Part shown: piece after piece, positions 45,996-54,885 of the stretch
How positions within the stretch are numbered: position 1 is the stretch's first letter
Layout of the letters: each line of letters starts with the position of its first letter
Assembly: GCF_000155735.2 (NCBI RefSeq)
Contig: NC_020908.1
Coordinates: forward strand, 811,001 to 875,000
Direction of reading: 5' to 3'
DNA: 64,000 nucleotides
Origin: Octadecabacter arcticus 238
Lineage (GTDB): Bacteria; Pseudomonadota; Alphaproteobacteria; Rhodobacterales; Rhodobacteraceae
Position numbers and translations under genes: made by a program
Notes under the pieces: generated by a model
Database searches by the model: none
What the model was told of the DNA's origin: nothing
The model's input: only the letters and a program-made list of their open reading frames with translations

Positions 45996-46976
45996 ATGAC
46001 ACCCAAGATCACATTCGAAGAGCATTTCATGGCTCCGGGGTTCGAAAAGCATTCTGAAGCTTTTCTGAAACTGATCCCGCGTGATCAGGCTGAAATCCTG
46101 ACACGACGACTTGGTGATTTTGACGGAGAACGCATCGAGACGATGGATCGAGGGGGCATCACCCGGTCGATCATTTCTCTAACCGGGCCGGGTACACAGG
46201 GCGAGGCTGTGGAAAAGGCAGTCAGTGCGGCACAAGGCGCTAATGATTTTCTGGCAGAGAAAATTTCTAAAAAACCTGATCGCCTTGGCGGTCTTGCGAC
46301 ATTGCCGATGCATGATCCCGATGCCGCCGCGCGCGAATTGAACCGCGCGGTGAATGATCTAGGCCTGCAAGGCTGTCTGGTTAACACGCACACCCACGGC
46401 GCGTATTACGAAGGTACTGATTACGACCCGTTCTGGGCCGAGGTCGAAAAGCTGGGCGTGCCATTCTACCTGCACCCGTCAAACGCCTATGTCACGCCGC
46501 ATGTTCTTGGCGGGATGCCGGTGTTGCAGGGCGCAACATGGGGGTGGGGTGTCGAAACCGGTTCGCACGCCTTGCGTATCTTGTTCGGTGGCGTTTTTGA
46601 CCGTTTTCCCGACGTCAAACTTGTCCTTGGCCACATGGGGGAAGCGCTGCCGTTTTTGCGCTGGCGTTACGACAGCCGCTTCGGGGCCTATCCGATGGGC
46701 GTGTCGCTGGATCGCGCCCCTTCGGCCTATTTCGGGTCCAACATTCTGATCACGACATCCGGTGTGTGTTCGCATCCGTCCCTGATCGGGGCGATCGGTG
46801 AAATGGGTGCGGACGCGGTGATGTTTTCCGTCGACTACCCCTATGAAGACACCGATCTTGCGGTGGAATTTATTGAAACTGCGCCGCTGGAAGATGCGAC
46901 GCGGGTGAAAATCTGCCACGATAACGCAGCCCGCCTTTTCGGGATGCCGACGTTGGCCGCGAAAGAAGGGGCGTAA
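45996..46976 (+). CDS. Amidohydrolase-family decarboxylase (PicC-like, 3,6-dihydroxypicolinate)
   Basis: The 326-residue TIM-barrel enzyme belongs to the ACMSD/gamma-resorcylate group of non-oxidative decarboxylases. The metal-site residues appear in EEHF at the N-terminus, FYLHPSNAY near residue 158, VLGHMGEALPF near 210, and SVDYPYEDTD near 280. Its place between the lower-pathway genes and a Rieske oxygenase indicates that it removes CO2 from a dihydroxypicolinate to yield 2,5-dihydroxypyridine, as reported for PicC of picolinate degraders. Substrate specificity is inferred, not seen. Confidence 0.82.
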   Translation: MTPKITFEEHFMAPGFEKHSEAFLKLIPRDQAEILTRRLGDFDGERIETMDRGGITRSIISLTGPGTQGEAVEKAVSAAQGANDFLAEKISKKPDRLGGLATLPMHDPDAAARELNRAVNDLGLQGCLVNTHTHGAYYEGTDYDPFWAEVEKLGVPFYLHPSNAYVTPHVLGGMPVLQGATWGWGVETGSHALRILFGGVFDRFPDVKLVLGHMGEALPFLRWRYDSRFGAYPMGVSLDRAPSAYFGSNILITTSGVCSHPSLIGAIGEMGADAVMFSVDYPYEDTDLAVEFIETAPLEDATRVKICHDNAARLFGMPTLAAKEGA

Positions 46977-46977
46977 C

Positions 46978-49782
46978 ATGGACTGGTTTAAAACACTTGA
47001 AACTGCGAGTGTTCTGGAACAGGGCGCGGTCGCCACAGAAGTTGACGGATTGCGAATTGCGCTGTGGGCGATTGAAGGCGACATTTTTGCAACCGGCAAC
47101 ATCTGCACCCATGCGTTTGCCTATCTGACAGACGGTCACGTTGAAAACGGCTGTATCGAATGCCCGCTGCATCAGGGATTGTTCGATATCCGGTCCGGCA
47201 AAGCGCTGAGCGCTCCTGTCACCAAAGACATCGCCACCTATGCCGTGAAACAGGAAGACGGATTCGTCTGGGTCGATGTCAACACCGCTAGGCAGCGGCC
47301 GGATGACGCGGTGAAGCCGACCAGTGTGATCGGAACAGATGTTCGCACCTTGGTGGTGATTGGGGCAGGGCAGGCTGGTGCCGAAACGGCGATTTCCGTG
47401 CGCAAGCATGGTTTTGGCGGGCGCATCGTGATTATCGGTGCCGAAACGCACATGCCCTACGAACGCCCGCCGCTGTCCAAGGATTTGTTGACTGGTGCCA
47501 CGGGGATCGAAGATGCCTACGTCTTTGCGCCCGGTCAGGCAGAGGATTTACAGGTCGAACTGATGCTTGGTGTCAGCGTCTCTGCGATCCGGACGAATGA
47601 TACGACAGTTGACCTGTCTGATGGACAAAGTGTGTCTTACGATATTCTAGTCCTTGCGACCGGCGCGCGCGCGCGTGAATTGACAGTCAGCGGGTCCGAC
47701 ACCACAAAGATACATTATCTGCGTTGTCTGGCCGACGCCGAACACCTTGGAGCGGCGTTAAAAACTGCCAAAAGTGTTGCGATTATTGGTGGCGGTTTCA
47801 TCGGGCTTGAACTCGCATCTGCTGCACGAAAGCTGGGAGCAAACGTCACTGTGATTGAATCACAACCGCGCCTGATGACACGCCTGTTGCCTGCAGAACC
47901 CGCCGATTATTTGGCCGGGATCGCCCGCGAACATGGTGTGTCCATCGAACTGGACGCGCGCATCACCCATGTCAGCGACAAAGGTGTCGGGCTCGGCGAT
48001 GGCTGCGTGATCGACGCCGACGTGATCATTGCAGGAATTGGCGCAATTCCGAATGATGACATCGCATCTGCAGTTGGCATTCGAACCGATGACCAAGGCG
48101 GAATTCTGGTCGATCAGGTGAACCGCACAAACTTGCCCGGCATCTATGCCGTGGGCGATGTCGCAGTGCGTAAGGAGCGGCCAAATGGCCCGTCCCAACG
48201 GATGGAAAGCTGGCAGAACGCGCGGTTAAGCGCGGAACGTGCGGCCCGCCATATCACCAAACACGGACCCGCCGTAGAGGATGGCCCCTGGTTCTGGTCC
48301 GATCTGTTCGGGGCCACGATCCAGATTTTCGGTAAGACCGACGCCGACATGCCGGTGGTCCGCCGCGACGGTGAAACCGCACCGGTCTTTTTGGGGCAGG
48401 ACGCCATTGGTCGTGTCAAATGCGTCATAGATTTTGGCGATGCATCTGCACTGCGTGCGGCAAAGGCACTAATGGCCAATGGACAGGCTCTGGCGACCGA
48501 TGGGTCGGATCTGGGCGACAACGAGGAGGATGACATGAAACAACAACCATTCGAAAGCCGGTTCATCTGGCCAGCCGAGGGTCTGATCCGCGTGCCCGAC
48601 TGGGTCTATACCAATCAAGAAGTCTATGAACGCGAAGTCGAACGCATTTTTCATGGATCGACGTGGAATTACGTCGCACTTGACTGCGAAGTGCCCAACA
48701 CGGGCGATTTTGTGCGCTCCTACGTTGGTCCCACACCCGTCGTGGTGTCGCGCGACGAAGACGGCGAAGTCCACGTTTTTGAGAACCGCTGTTCACACCG
48801 CGCGGCTGAATTTTGTCGCGAATTGCGCGGTAACAACACGGAATTTGTCTGCCCCTACCACGAATGGAGTTATGATCTGAAAGGCAATCTTGCCGGTGTT
48901 CCGTTTCGCCGTGGTGCCAACGGCGAAGGCGGCATGCCCGCGGATTTCGACGCTGCAGATCACGGGTTGCGCAAGTTGAATGTCGCACAGCGCGGAGGTG
49001 TTATTTTCGCATCCTACGCCGACGATATGGAGAGCTTTGAGGACTACATGGGCGAAGCCATGCTGGAAGACTACGACGCAGTGTTTTCGGGTCGCAAGCT
49101 GAAGCTGTTCGGTCATTACCGCCACACCATCATGGGCAACTGGAAACTGTACCCCGAAAACCTGAAAGATCCGTATCACGCAACATTGCTGCATACGTTT
49201 TTGGTGACTTTCGGATTGTTGGTGGCGGGCAACAAATCAGCGATGATTTGCGACCCCAAGGGGCGTCATTCGACAATGGCGTCCGCCAAAAGCGATAACG
49301 CGGTGTCCGATGAAAACAAAAAGGAAATGCGTGGCTACCGCGACGGGATGACGTTGGCGGATCCCCGTCTGATGGATTATGTGGCCGAATTCGACAGCCC
49401 ATGGTCGGTGACGATGCAGGTCGTCTGGCCCAACCTAATCGTGCAGCGCGAAATGAACACCCTTGGCGTGCGCCAATTGGTGCCCAGTGGCCCGAACGAA
49501 TTCACGATGATCTGGACGATGTTCGGCTACGAAGACGACGACGAAGAAATGACGCGCCACCGGTTGCGTCAGGGCAATCTGATGGGGCCTGCCGGATTCC
49601 TAGGGCTGGAAGACAACGAAGCGATCAAATTCGTGCAGGACGGAATGTTAAATTCATCCAAACCGGCAAATCACATGGTGCAGCTTGATCCCGACGTACC
49701 GGCCGGCACATCCGAAACCCTGATATCAGAGGCCGCGATCCGCGCGTTGTATCAGCACTGGCGTGAGGAGATGGGCGTATGA
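46978..49782 (+). CDS. Fused Rieske ferredoxin / FAD reductase / Rieske oxygenase alpha subunit
   Basis: One open frame of 934 residues encodes three modules of a ring-hydroxylating oxygenase. Residues about 1-105 are a Rieske ferredoxin (CTHAFAY and CPLHQG). Residues about 120-510 are an FAD/NADH reductase (VVIGAGQAGAETA, IIGGGFIGLELA, GIYAVGDVA). From residue 520 there is a complete oxygenase alpha subunit with a second Rieske centre (CSHRAAEFC and CPYHEWSYD) and the mononuclear iron site NLKDPYHATLLH. AGGAGG just before residue 520 (ATG at 48535) would also allow a separate 415-residue alpha subunit. It probably hydroxylates 6-hydroxypicolinate. The components are usually separate genes, so the fusion is unusual. 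Confidence 0.88.
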   Translation: MDWFKTLETASVLEQGAVATEVDGLRIALWAIEGDIFATGNICTHAFAYLTDGHVENGCIECPLHQGLFDIRSGKALSAPVTKDIATYAVKQEDGFVWVDVNTARQRPDDAVKPTSVIGTDVRTLVVIGAGQAGAETAISVRKHGFGGRIVIIGAETHMPYERPPLSKDLLTGATGIEDAYVFAPGQAEDLQVELMLGVSVSAIRTNDTTVDLSDGQSVSYDILVLATGARARELTVSGSDTTKIHYLRCLADAEHLGAALKTAKSVAIIGGGFIGLELASAARKLGANVTVIESQPRLMTRLLPAEPADYLAGIAREHGVSIELDARITHVSDKGVGLGDGCVIDADVIIAGIGAIPNDDIASAVGIRTDDQGGILVDQVNRTNLPGIYAVGDVAVRKERPNGPSQRMESWQNARLSAERAARHITKHGPAVEDGPWFWSDLFGATIQIFGKTDADMPVVRRDGETAPVFLGQDAIGRVKCVIDFGDASALRAAKALMANGQALATDGSDLGDNEEDDMKQQPFESRFIWPAEGLIRVPDWVYTNQEVYEREVERIFHGSTWNYVALDCEVPNTGDFVRSYVGPTPVVVSRDEDGEVHVFENRCSHRAAEFCRELRGNNTEFVCPYHEWSYDLKGNLAGVPFRRGANGEGGMPADFDAADHGLRKLNVAQRGGVIFASYADDMESFEDYMGEAMLEDYDAVFSGRKLKLFGHYRHTIMGNWKLYPENLKDPYHATLLHTFLVTFGLLVAGNKSAMICDPKGRHSTMASAKSDNAVSDENKKEMRGYRDGMTLADPRLMDYVAEFDSPWSVTMQVVWPNLIVQREMNTLGVRQLVPSGPNEFTMIWTMFGYEDDDEEMTRHRLRQGNLMGPAGFLGLEDNEAIKFVQDGMLNSSKPANHMVQLDPDVPAGTSETLISEAAIRALYQHWREEMGV
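48523..48537 (+). promoter_or_regulatory. Internal ribosome-binding site and ATG within the oxygenase fusion
   Basis: GAGGAGGA (48523-48530) is followed by TGAC and the in-frame ATG at 48535, exactly where the reductase module ends and the oxygenase alpha subunit begins. It is one of the strongest Shine-Dalgarno sequences in the window. It suggests the modules were two genes, and that free alpha subunit may still be made. Confidence 0.75.
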
Positions 49783-50336
49783 GCCGCGAAACGAAACCGT
49801 CCCTCGATGTCGGATTGAAAGATGTCACAGGCGCGTTGGCGCGGGCGACAAACCCCGCGTCGCACGATGCCAAATACGCTGTCGAAGCGTTTAACACGAT
49901 CTATTGTGCGGTGCTGGATGACGGTGATCTGGAAGACTGGCCCGAATTTTTTACGGAAGACGGTTTTTACAACATAGTCAGCCGTGAAAACTATGATCAC
50001 GGGCTTCCGGTCGGACTTGTCTATTGCGAAGGCAAGAACATGATGAAGGACCGTGCGATGGCCATCGCCAAGACGTCGATGTTCGGCCCGCGCTATTTGC
50101 GCCATTTTATGACCAACACGCGGATCGTCGACATCGACGATGCGGGCACCATCAAGGCCGAAACCAATTTCATTCTGGTCGAAGTGCTTGCCGAATGGCC
50201 GGAAGGCCGTCTGCATATGGCGGGCCGGATGCAGGATATCTTTGAAAAACAGGTCAATAACAGCCTGTTGTTAAAGTCACGCATCGCGATTTATGACACG
50301 TTGCTGGTACATAATGCGCTGGTGCTGCCGGTCTGA
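49779..50336 (+). CDS. Ring-hydroxylating oxygenase beta subunit
   Basis: The 185-residue small subunit has the SnoaL/NTF2-like fold of oxygenase beta subunits, with FNTIYCAVLDDGDLEDWPEFF near residue 40, YNIVSRENYDHG, RYLRHFMTNTRIVD and MAGRMQDIFEKQ near the C-terminus. It overlaps the alpha-subunit stop by four bases and would form the alpha-beta terminal oxygenase. Small subunits of the salicylate 5-hydroxylase type are closest by eye. A bidirectional terminator follows. Confidence 0.9.
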   Translation: MSRETKPSLDVGLKDVTGALARATNPASHDAKYAVEAFNTIYCAVLDDGDLEDWPEFFTEDGFYNIVSRENYDHGLPVGLVYCEGKNMMKDRAMAIAKTSMFGPRYLRHFMTNTRIVDIDDAGTIKAETNFILVEVLAEWPEGRLHMAGRMQDIFEKQVNNSLLLKSRIAIYDTLLVHNALVLPV

Positions 50337-50355
50337 TCTAACAAAATCAACGACG

Positions 50356-50392
50356 AAAAAGGGCGCGACCGAATGATCGGTCGCGCCCTTTT
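50356..50392. terminator. Bidirectional intrinsic terminator between convergent operons
   Basis: A perfect 12-bp stem GGGCGCGACCGA / TCGGTCGCGCCC with an ATGA loop is flanked by AAAAA on the left and TTTT on the right. It lies between the oxygenase beta gene and the convergent molybdenum hydroxylase operon, so it can end both transcripts. Confidence 0.92.
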
Positions 50393-50416
50393 ATGTTTGG
50401 TAACGGCGGTGGCGTG

Positions 50417-51592
50417 TCAGGTCCGGCGGAACAAGGCCCGCAGTTTTCCACCAATAACCGCGCGGATCATCGCAAACGCGCTTATCCCTTTGCTTTCGCG
50501 GACTTCGCCACCAGACAAGACGGCGTCGCAGTTGGCGACGAATTCGGCGAGAATATAATCGACGAAACCGTTGACAAGTTCCGGCCGGTTGAACTGGCCG
50601 AGCATCCCCTGGATTCTGAACCGGAACCCCACATCGACAAGCGACGCATCGGGGTCGCCCTGCGCCAGGCGGACTGTATAGCTCAACTCACCCTCGACCG
50701 CGGACTGCCCGCCCCGGTCTTTGCCACGCCCCGCCACGGTCCCGACACGGCTGCTGTCGTCGGTTCTATAGGTGCCTTCGCCCTCAAATTTGGCGGTGAT
50801 CGGACCGAACGCGACACCGATGTGGCCGGTGAACGTACTTGCGTCGTGATCGGTCAGTTTCGCGCCGGGCAAACATTCGGCCACTGCATCCAGATCAGAA
50901 AAATGCGCCCAGACCGCGTCTGCCGAATGGTTCAGCGCCACTTCGCGTTTGACGACGGACCAGCCGTCTTCGACGGTCATGGTGCCGGATGATACGGCGG
51001 GGGCCGGCGGTCGCTCGGCGATGTCGGCGTCAAAGGGTGCAAACCCAGTGGTCGCTTCGCGTGCGACGCGCGGCGCGCCGGTCGATGGCAGGCCAAGACC
51101 GCGGCGTTCGTCGATCACCTGCGCGATGGATTCGACAATTCCGACGTAGCCGGTACAGCGGCACAGGTTTCCCGACAATTCGTTACGGATACGGACTTCG
51201 TCTGCTGTGTCCAGCCGTTCGACCAGATCGCGTGCGGTCGCCAGCACCCCGGGTGTGCAAAATCCGCATTGCAGGGCGTGATTGCGGTGAAACGCGGCCT
51301 TGAGTCGGTCCATCAAATCGTCGTCTTTGAAACCTTCCAGGGTTTCGACGGTCGCGCCCTCACAAGATGCGGCAAACGTCAGGCAGGCGCGCGTAGGGCG
51401 TCCGTCGACCATGACGGTACATGCGCCGCAGACACCCTGTTCACATCCCAGATGGGTTGCCGTCAGATCAAGATGATCGCGCAGGATTTCGGCCAGTGTC
51501 GTGCGCGGTGGCACAGTGACCGTTTCGGGCCTGTCGTTTATTGTCAGGGATATCGATTGGTTGGCAGCGGCGGGCGTTACGATGACCTTCAT
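50417..51592 (-). CDS. Molybdenum hydroxylase [2Fe-2S] subunit fused to a CoxG-like domain
   Basis: Residues about 1-165 are the small subunit of a xanthine-dehydrogenase-type hydroxylase with two [2Fe-2S] clusters: CEQGVCGACTV with a later C (RACLTF), and CGFCTPG with LCRCTGY. After a Pro/Ala-rich linker, residues about 215-390 form a CoxG/SRPBCC-type domain (ADAVWAHFSDLDAVAECLPGA). CoxG is usually a separate protein linked to membrane anchoring or maturation of such enzymes, so this fusion is less common. It is the last gene of the minus-strand operon and overlaps the FAD subunit by four bases. The proposed step is oxidation of picolinate to 6-hydroxypicolinate. Confidence 0.88.
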   Translation of the reverse strand: MKVIVTPAAANQSISLTINDRPETVTVPPRTTLAEILRDHLDLTATHLGCEQGVCGACTVMVDGRPTRACLTFAASCEGATVETLEGFKDDDLMDRLKAAFHRNHALQCGFCTPGVLATARDLVERLDTADEVRIRNELSGNLCRCTGYVGIVESIAQVIDERRGLGLPSTGAPRVAREATTGFAPFDADIAERPPAPAVSSGTMTVEDGWSVVKREVALNHSADAVWAHFSDLDAVAECLPGAKLTDHDASTFTGHIGVAFGPITAKFEGEGTYRTDDSSRVGTVAGRGKDRGGQSAVEGELSYTVRLAQGDPDASLVDVGFRFRIQGMLGQFNRPELVNGFVDYILAEFVANCDAVLSGGEVRESKGISAFAMIRAVIGGKLRALFRRT

Positions 51593-52413
51593 GACGGGAT
51601 TACCTTTGCAATGGCGCGCGACAGGGCAGTTTTCAAAAGTTGTCGTTTCACCCGTGATGCACCCGGCAGGTGTGCCGCCAGTGCCCCGTCGATTTCATCC
51701 AGCGACGGGGCGGTGGCCGTGCGCGCCATTTCGCGCGCCATGTCATCCAGCAGCAAGGGCGCGTCTTCGGTGGCACCGACGACGATGCGGGCATATTTCA
51801 GGTCCGGTTGGATGACGACAGCGCCGATGGCGTCGGCGAATTCACCAACCTTGCGGCAGATTTTTTCGTAGCCCCACAAGGCCTTTCCCATGGCGGTGGG
51901 CAGTTCCACGGCCACGATAATGTCGCCCTGTTGCAACGCGGTGCGATATGCCCCGCGCATGAATCCCGCCATCGGTTCGCGCCGCGATTTGCCGTGCGCG
52001 TTGCGGATCACCAGTTGCGCGCCAAGCGCCGTCATGGCGCTGACCCAGTCGGCTGCCGGATCGGCGTGTGCAAGCGACCCCCCGATGGTGCCTTTGTTGC
52101 GCACGGCGCGATAGGCGATGCTTCTGGCGACATGGCGCAGCATCGTTGGCAAATCGACATCGTCGATCCCGTCTTCGATCTGCGCATGGGTGACAGCCGC
52201 ACCGATCGATAAAACGTCGCCTTTGATGTGGACGGTCTGCAATTCGTCCAGCTGGTCGATGCTGACGATTGTCGTCGGCCGCACCAGCCGCAGATTCAAC
52301 ATCGGGCCGATCGACTGGCCCCCTGCCATGACCTTGCTGTTGTCACCGGTCAGTGCCTTGTCCGCCAGTTGCAGGGATTTCGGGATTTCGTGGGTGAATG
52401 GCACCGGTTTCAT
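51589..52413 (-). CDS. Molybdenum hydroxylase FAD-binding subunit
   Basis: The 274-residue medium subunit of the heterotrimeric hydroxylase has the FAD-binding VMAGGQSIGPMLNLRLVRP motif (residues about 30-48) and the TIGGSLAHADPAADW motif near residue 113, which hold the flavin. It passes electrons from the iron-sulfur clusters onward. It overlaps both neighbours by four bases. The length is normal and no defects are seen. Confidence 0.93.
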   Translation of the reverse strand: MKPVPFTHEIPKSLQLADKALTGDNSKVMAGGQSIGPMLNLRLVRPTTIVSIDQLDELQTVHIKGDVLSIGAAVTHAQIEDGIDDVDLPTMLRHVARSIAYRAVRNKGTIGGSLAHADPAADWVSAMTALGAQLVIRNAHGKSRREPMAGFMRGAYRTALQQGDIIVAVELPTAMGKALWGYEKICRKVGEFADAIGAVVIQPDLKYARIVVGATEDAPLLLDDMAREMARTATAPSLDEIDGALAAHLPGASRVKRQLLKTALSRAIAKVIPS

Positions 52414-54767
52414 TGTGCGGTCTCCGTGACGCTGGAATTGGCATCACGCGCGTCAAAGATCGCGGTCAGGATCCGGTGCGGCGTGGCGGGAATACTGTTG
52501 ATCTCAGCACCAAGCGGGGCCAACACGTCGTTGATCGCGTTTACCAATGCGCCGCTGGGGGCGATTGCGGCCCCTTCGCCGACGCCTTTGATGCCGTGCC
52601 GCGTATAGGGCGACGGCGATTCCGAATGACCAAGTCGAAATCGCGGCAGTTCAGCCGGACCCGGCAGAATATAATCGGCCAACGTCGATGTCAGCGGCTG
52701 TCCGGCACTGTCATAGATCACTTCTTCGAACAGTGCCGTTCCGATACCTTGTGCAGCCCCGCCGTAGGACTGGCCGTCAAGGATCAGCGGGTTCACCCGG
52801 GTTCCGCAGTCTTCAAAGATCACATAATCTAGGATGTCGACCTTGCCGGTTTCAATGTCGACTTCGACGACGGCGGCATGGGTGGCATAGGTGAAAACGC
52901 CGGTGTCGATTGTCGGCTTGTAGCCTTCGGTGACTTCCATGCCAGTGGTTTCGATGTCGTCAGGCAACAGGTCGGGGCGCAGATACCACGCTTGCGCGAT
53001 CTGTTTTAGACTGACGGACGCCGCACCTTTGAAGACGGCACCATCTTTCAGTTCGGTTTCGTCGGGTTTGCATTGCAACAGATGGGCACCCAGAATACGA
53101 ATGCGGCGCGCCAGTTCCTCGGATGCTTTGGACACGGCCCCCCCCGCCATCACCATACCGCGCGAAGCGTATGCGCCGGTTGAATAGGGGGTCATGCCGG
53201 TGTCGCCCATCGTGACCTTGATGCGCGAAAGATCCAGTGACAGCCAATCGCTCGCGACTTGGGCGATTGTCGTTTCAAGACCTTGACCGGTGGTCTGGTT
53301 GCCTGATTTGACCTCTACGGATCCGGTTGGTGCCAGTTTGACCATCGCCTGTTCGTACCCCGGCACCAGTGCAAGGCCCCAGGACGCGAACACCTTGGTT
53401 CCATGCGCGGATTGTTCGGTAAACGACGAAAACCCGATCCCCAGATGCCGCCCTTCCTTGGCGGCGGCGGCCTTGCGTTTCGCAAACGATTTCGCGTCGA
53501 TCATTTCCGCGGCCTGCCGCGCGGCTTCGGGATAATCGCCGGTATCGTAGAATTTTCCGGTCACGTTGGTGTAGGGCATTTTGGCCCCCTGCACGAGGTT
53601 CAGGCGGCGCACGTCAAGCGGGTCGCGACCAACGGCGCGTGCAATCGCATCAATCGTCAGTTCCATCGCAAAACAGACCCCTGGACGCGCGACACCGCGG
53701 TACGGGGTAAAGCCCGGTTTGTTGGTCGCGACCGAATAGGTGCGGCACGCATAGGCCCCCAGATCATATGGGCCCGGCAGATTGCCGCCCGCCTGCGCGG
53801 CTTCAAGGCAGGCGGTGAACGGCCAAACGGAATAGGCGCCGACATCGACCCAGATATCGGCATCAAGCCCAAGAAGGCGGCCGGTATCGTCGGCGTATGC
53901 GGTAATTTTGTATTTGTGTTCGCGGGTGTTGGCACCGGCGGTCAGATGTTCGCGCCGGTCTTCGGTCCAGCGGATCGGACGGCCAAGATGTGTCGCGGCC
54001 CATCCCACAGTCAGTTCTTCGGGTTGCAGGACGCATTTGTAACCGAACCCCCCGCCGACGTCGGGCGCAATGACCCGCACTTCACCCTGATCAAGACCAA
54101 GGCATTCGGCGACGCCGGTGCGGATCAGATGCGGCACCTGTGTCGACGTATACATCACAAGCTGTTCTGCCTTGCCGTCCCAATAGGCCAGCGCGCCCTT
54201 TCCCTCCATCGGGGTCATGCACTGGCGTGCTGTCGAATACTCGCGCTCTATGATGACGGTGGCATTTTTCCGGGCTTCGGTCAGATCATTGTCGAATTGC
54301 GTGGTCAGAAACAGGTTGTTGTCCCATCCGGCGTGCAGTTTTTCAGCGCCTGGGGCAAGAGCGGTTTCAACTCTGACATGTACATCCAGCGGGTCTAGAT
54401 CGACGATGACAGCTTCGGCGATGTCTTCTGCTTCGGCGCGGGTGGGGGCAACGCACATGGCAATACATTCACCGACGAAACGGACTTTGTCCTTGGCCAA
54501 CGGCCAATGATCGGACTGGTTGTAAGTCGCAAGAGTCGACTGCGCGACGATGGGTCCAAGCCCGACCATGTCGTCTATGGTGAAAATCTGGTCCTCGAAC
54601 CCGTTCGGCTTGGTTATCGATTTAATTTTTGCGTGGGCCAGCGGGCTGCGGACATATGCGGCCTCCCACAGGTGCGGCATCTTAATGTCGCCCACAAACT
54701 GCGCCGTTCCGTTGAGGTGGCGGGCGTCTTCCTTGCGGGGGATTCGTGCGCCGATACCTGTCGTCAT
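52410..54767 (-). CDS. Molybdenum hydroxylase catalytic (molybdopterin) subunit
   Basis: The 785-residue large subunit binds the molybdenum cofactor and hydroxylates an aromatic ring carbon next to nitrogen using water. Visible motifs are DVGGGFGYKCVLQPEE, YRGVARPGVCFAMELTID and the C-terminal KGVGEGAAIAPSGALVNA with the catalytic Glu. The CO-dehydrogenase active-loop signature AYRCSFR is absent, so it is not a CO dehydrogenase. In this cluster the likely substrate is picolinate (PicA-type). An operator-like palindrome lies 37-50 bp before the start, and the MarR gene is divergent. No dedicated cofactor-insertion protein is encoded nearby. Confidence 0.9.
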   Translation of the reverse strand: MTTGIGARIPRKEDARHLNGTAQFVGDIKMPHLWEAAYVRSPLAHAKIKSITKPNGFEDQIFTIDDMVGLGPIVAQSTLATYNQSDHWPLAKDKVRFVGECIAMCVAPTRAEAEDIAEAVIVDLDPLDVHVRVETALAPGAEKLHAGWDNNLFLTTQFDNDLTEARKNATVIIEREYSTARQCMTPMEGKGALAYWDGKAEQLVMYTSTQVPHLIRTGVAECLGLDQGEVRVIAPDVGGGFGYKCVLQPEELTVGWAATHLGRPIRWTEDRREHLTAGANTREHKYKITAYADDTGRLLGLDADIWVDVGAYSVWPFTACLEAAQAGGNLPGPYDLGAYACRTYSVATNKPGFTPYRGVARPGVCFAMELTIDAIARAVGRDPLDVRRLNLVQGAKMPYTNVTGKFYDTGDYPEAARQAAEMIDAKSFAKRKAAAAKEGRHLGIGFSSFTEQSAHGTKVFASWGLALVPGYEQAMVKLAPTGSVEVKSGNQTTGQGLETTIAQVASDWLSLDLSRIKVTMGDTGMTPYSTGAYASRGMVMAGGAVSKASEELARRIRILGAHLLQCKPDETELKDGAVFKGAASVSLKQIAQAWYLRPDLLPDDIETTGMEVTEGYKPTIDTGVFTYATHAAVVEVDIETGKVDILDYVIFEDCGTRVNPLILDGQSYGGAAQGIGTALFEEVIYDSAGQPLTSTLADYILPGPAELPRFRLGHSESPSPYTRHGIKGVGEGAAIAPSGALVNAINDVLAPLGAEINSIPATPHRILTAIFDARDANSSVTETAQ

Positions 54768-54803
54768 GCCGCTGTTCTCCTCGGGGGGGGCAAAATACTT
54801 TTA

Positions 54804-54817
54804 AGAAGCATACTTCC
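54804..54817. promoter_or_regulatory. Near-palindrome AGAAGCATACTTCC, candidate MarR operator 2
   Basis: Twelve of fourteen bases match the perfect palindrome at 45958, and the TAA flanks on both sides are also shared (TTAAGAAGCATACTTCCTAA). It lies in the 118-bp gap between the divergent molybdenum hydroxylase operon and the marR gene, so it could control both and give autoregulation. Confidence 0.65.
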
Positions 54818-54885
54818 TAAAAAGTTTGTTAGCAACTTGTAACTGGGTTATTGACAACGAGCTGCACTAAAGGAAAAAGCTGCCA

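Noticed and set aside
53403..54398. Plus-strand 331-codon ORF
   Set aside because: It lies wholly antisense to the molybdenum hydroxylase catalytic subunit and has the biased composition expected of a shadow frame.
50417..54767. Aerobic CO dehydrogenase (CoxSML)
   Set aside because: The subunit order and CoxG domain suggest it at first, but the large subunit lacks the AYRCSFR active-site loop and the neighbourhood is pyridine catabolism.
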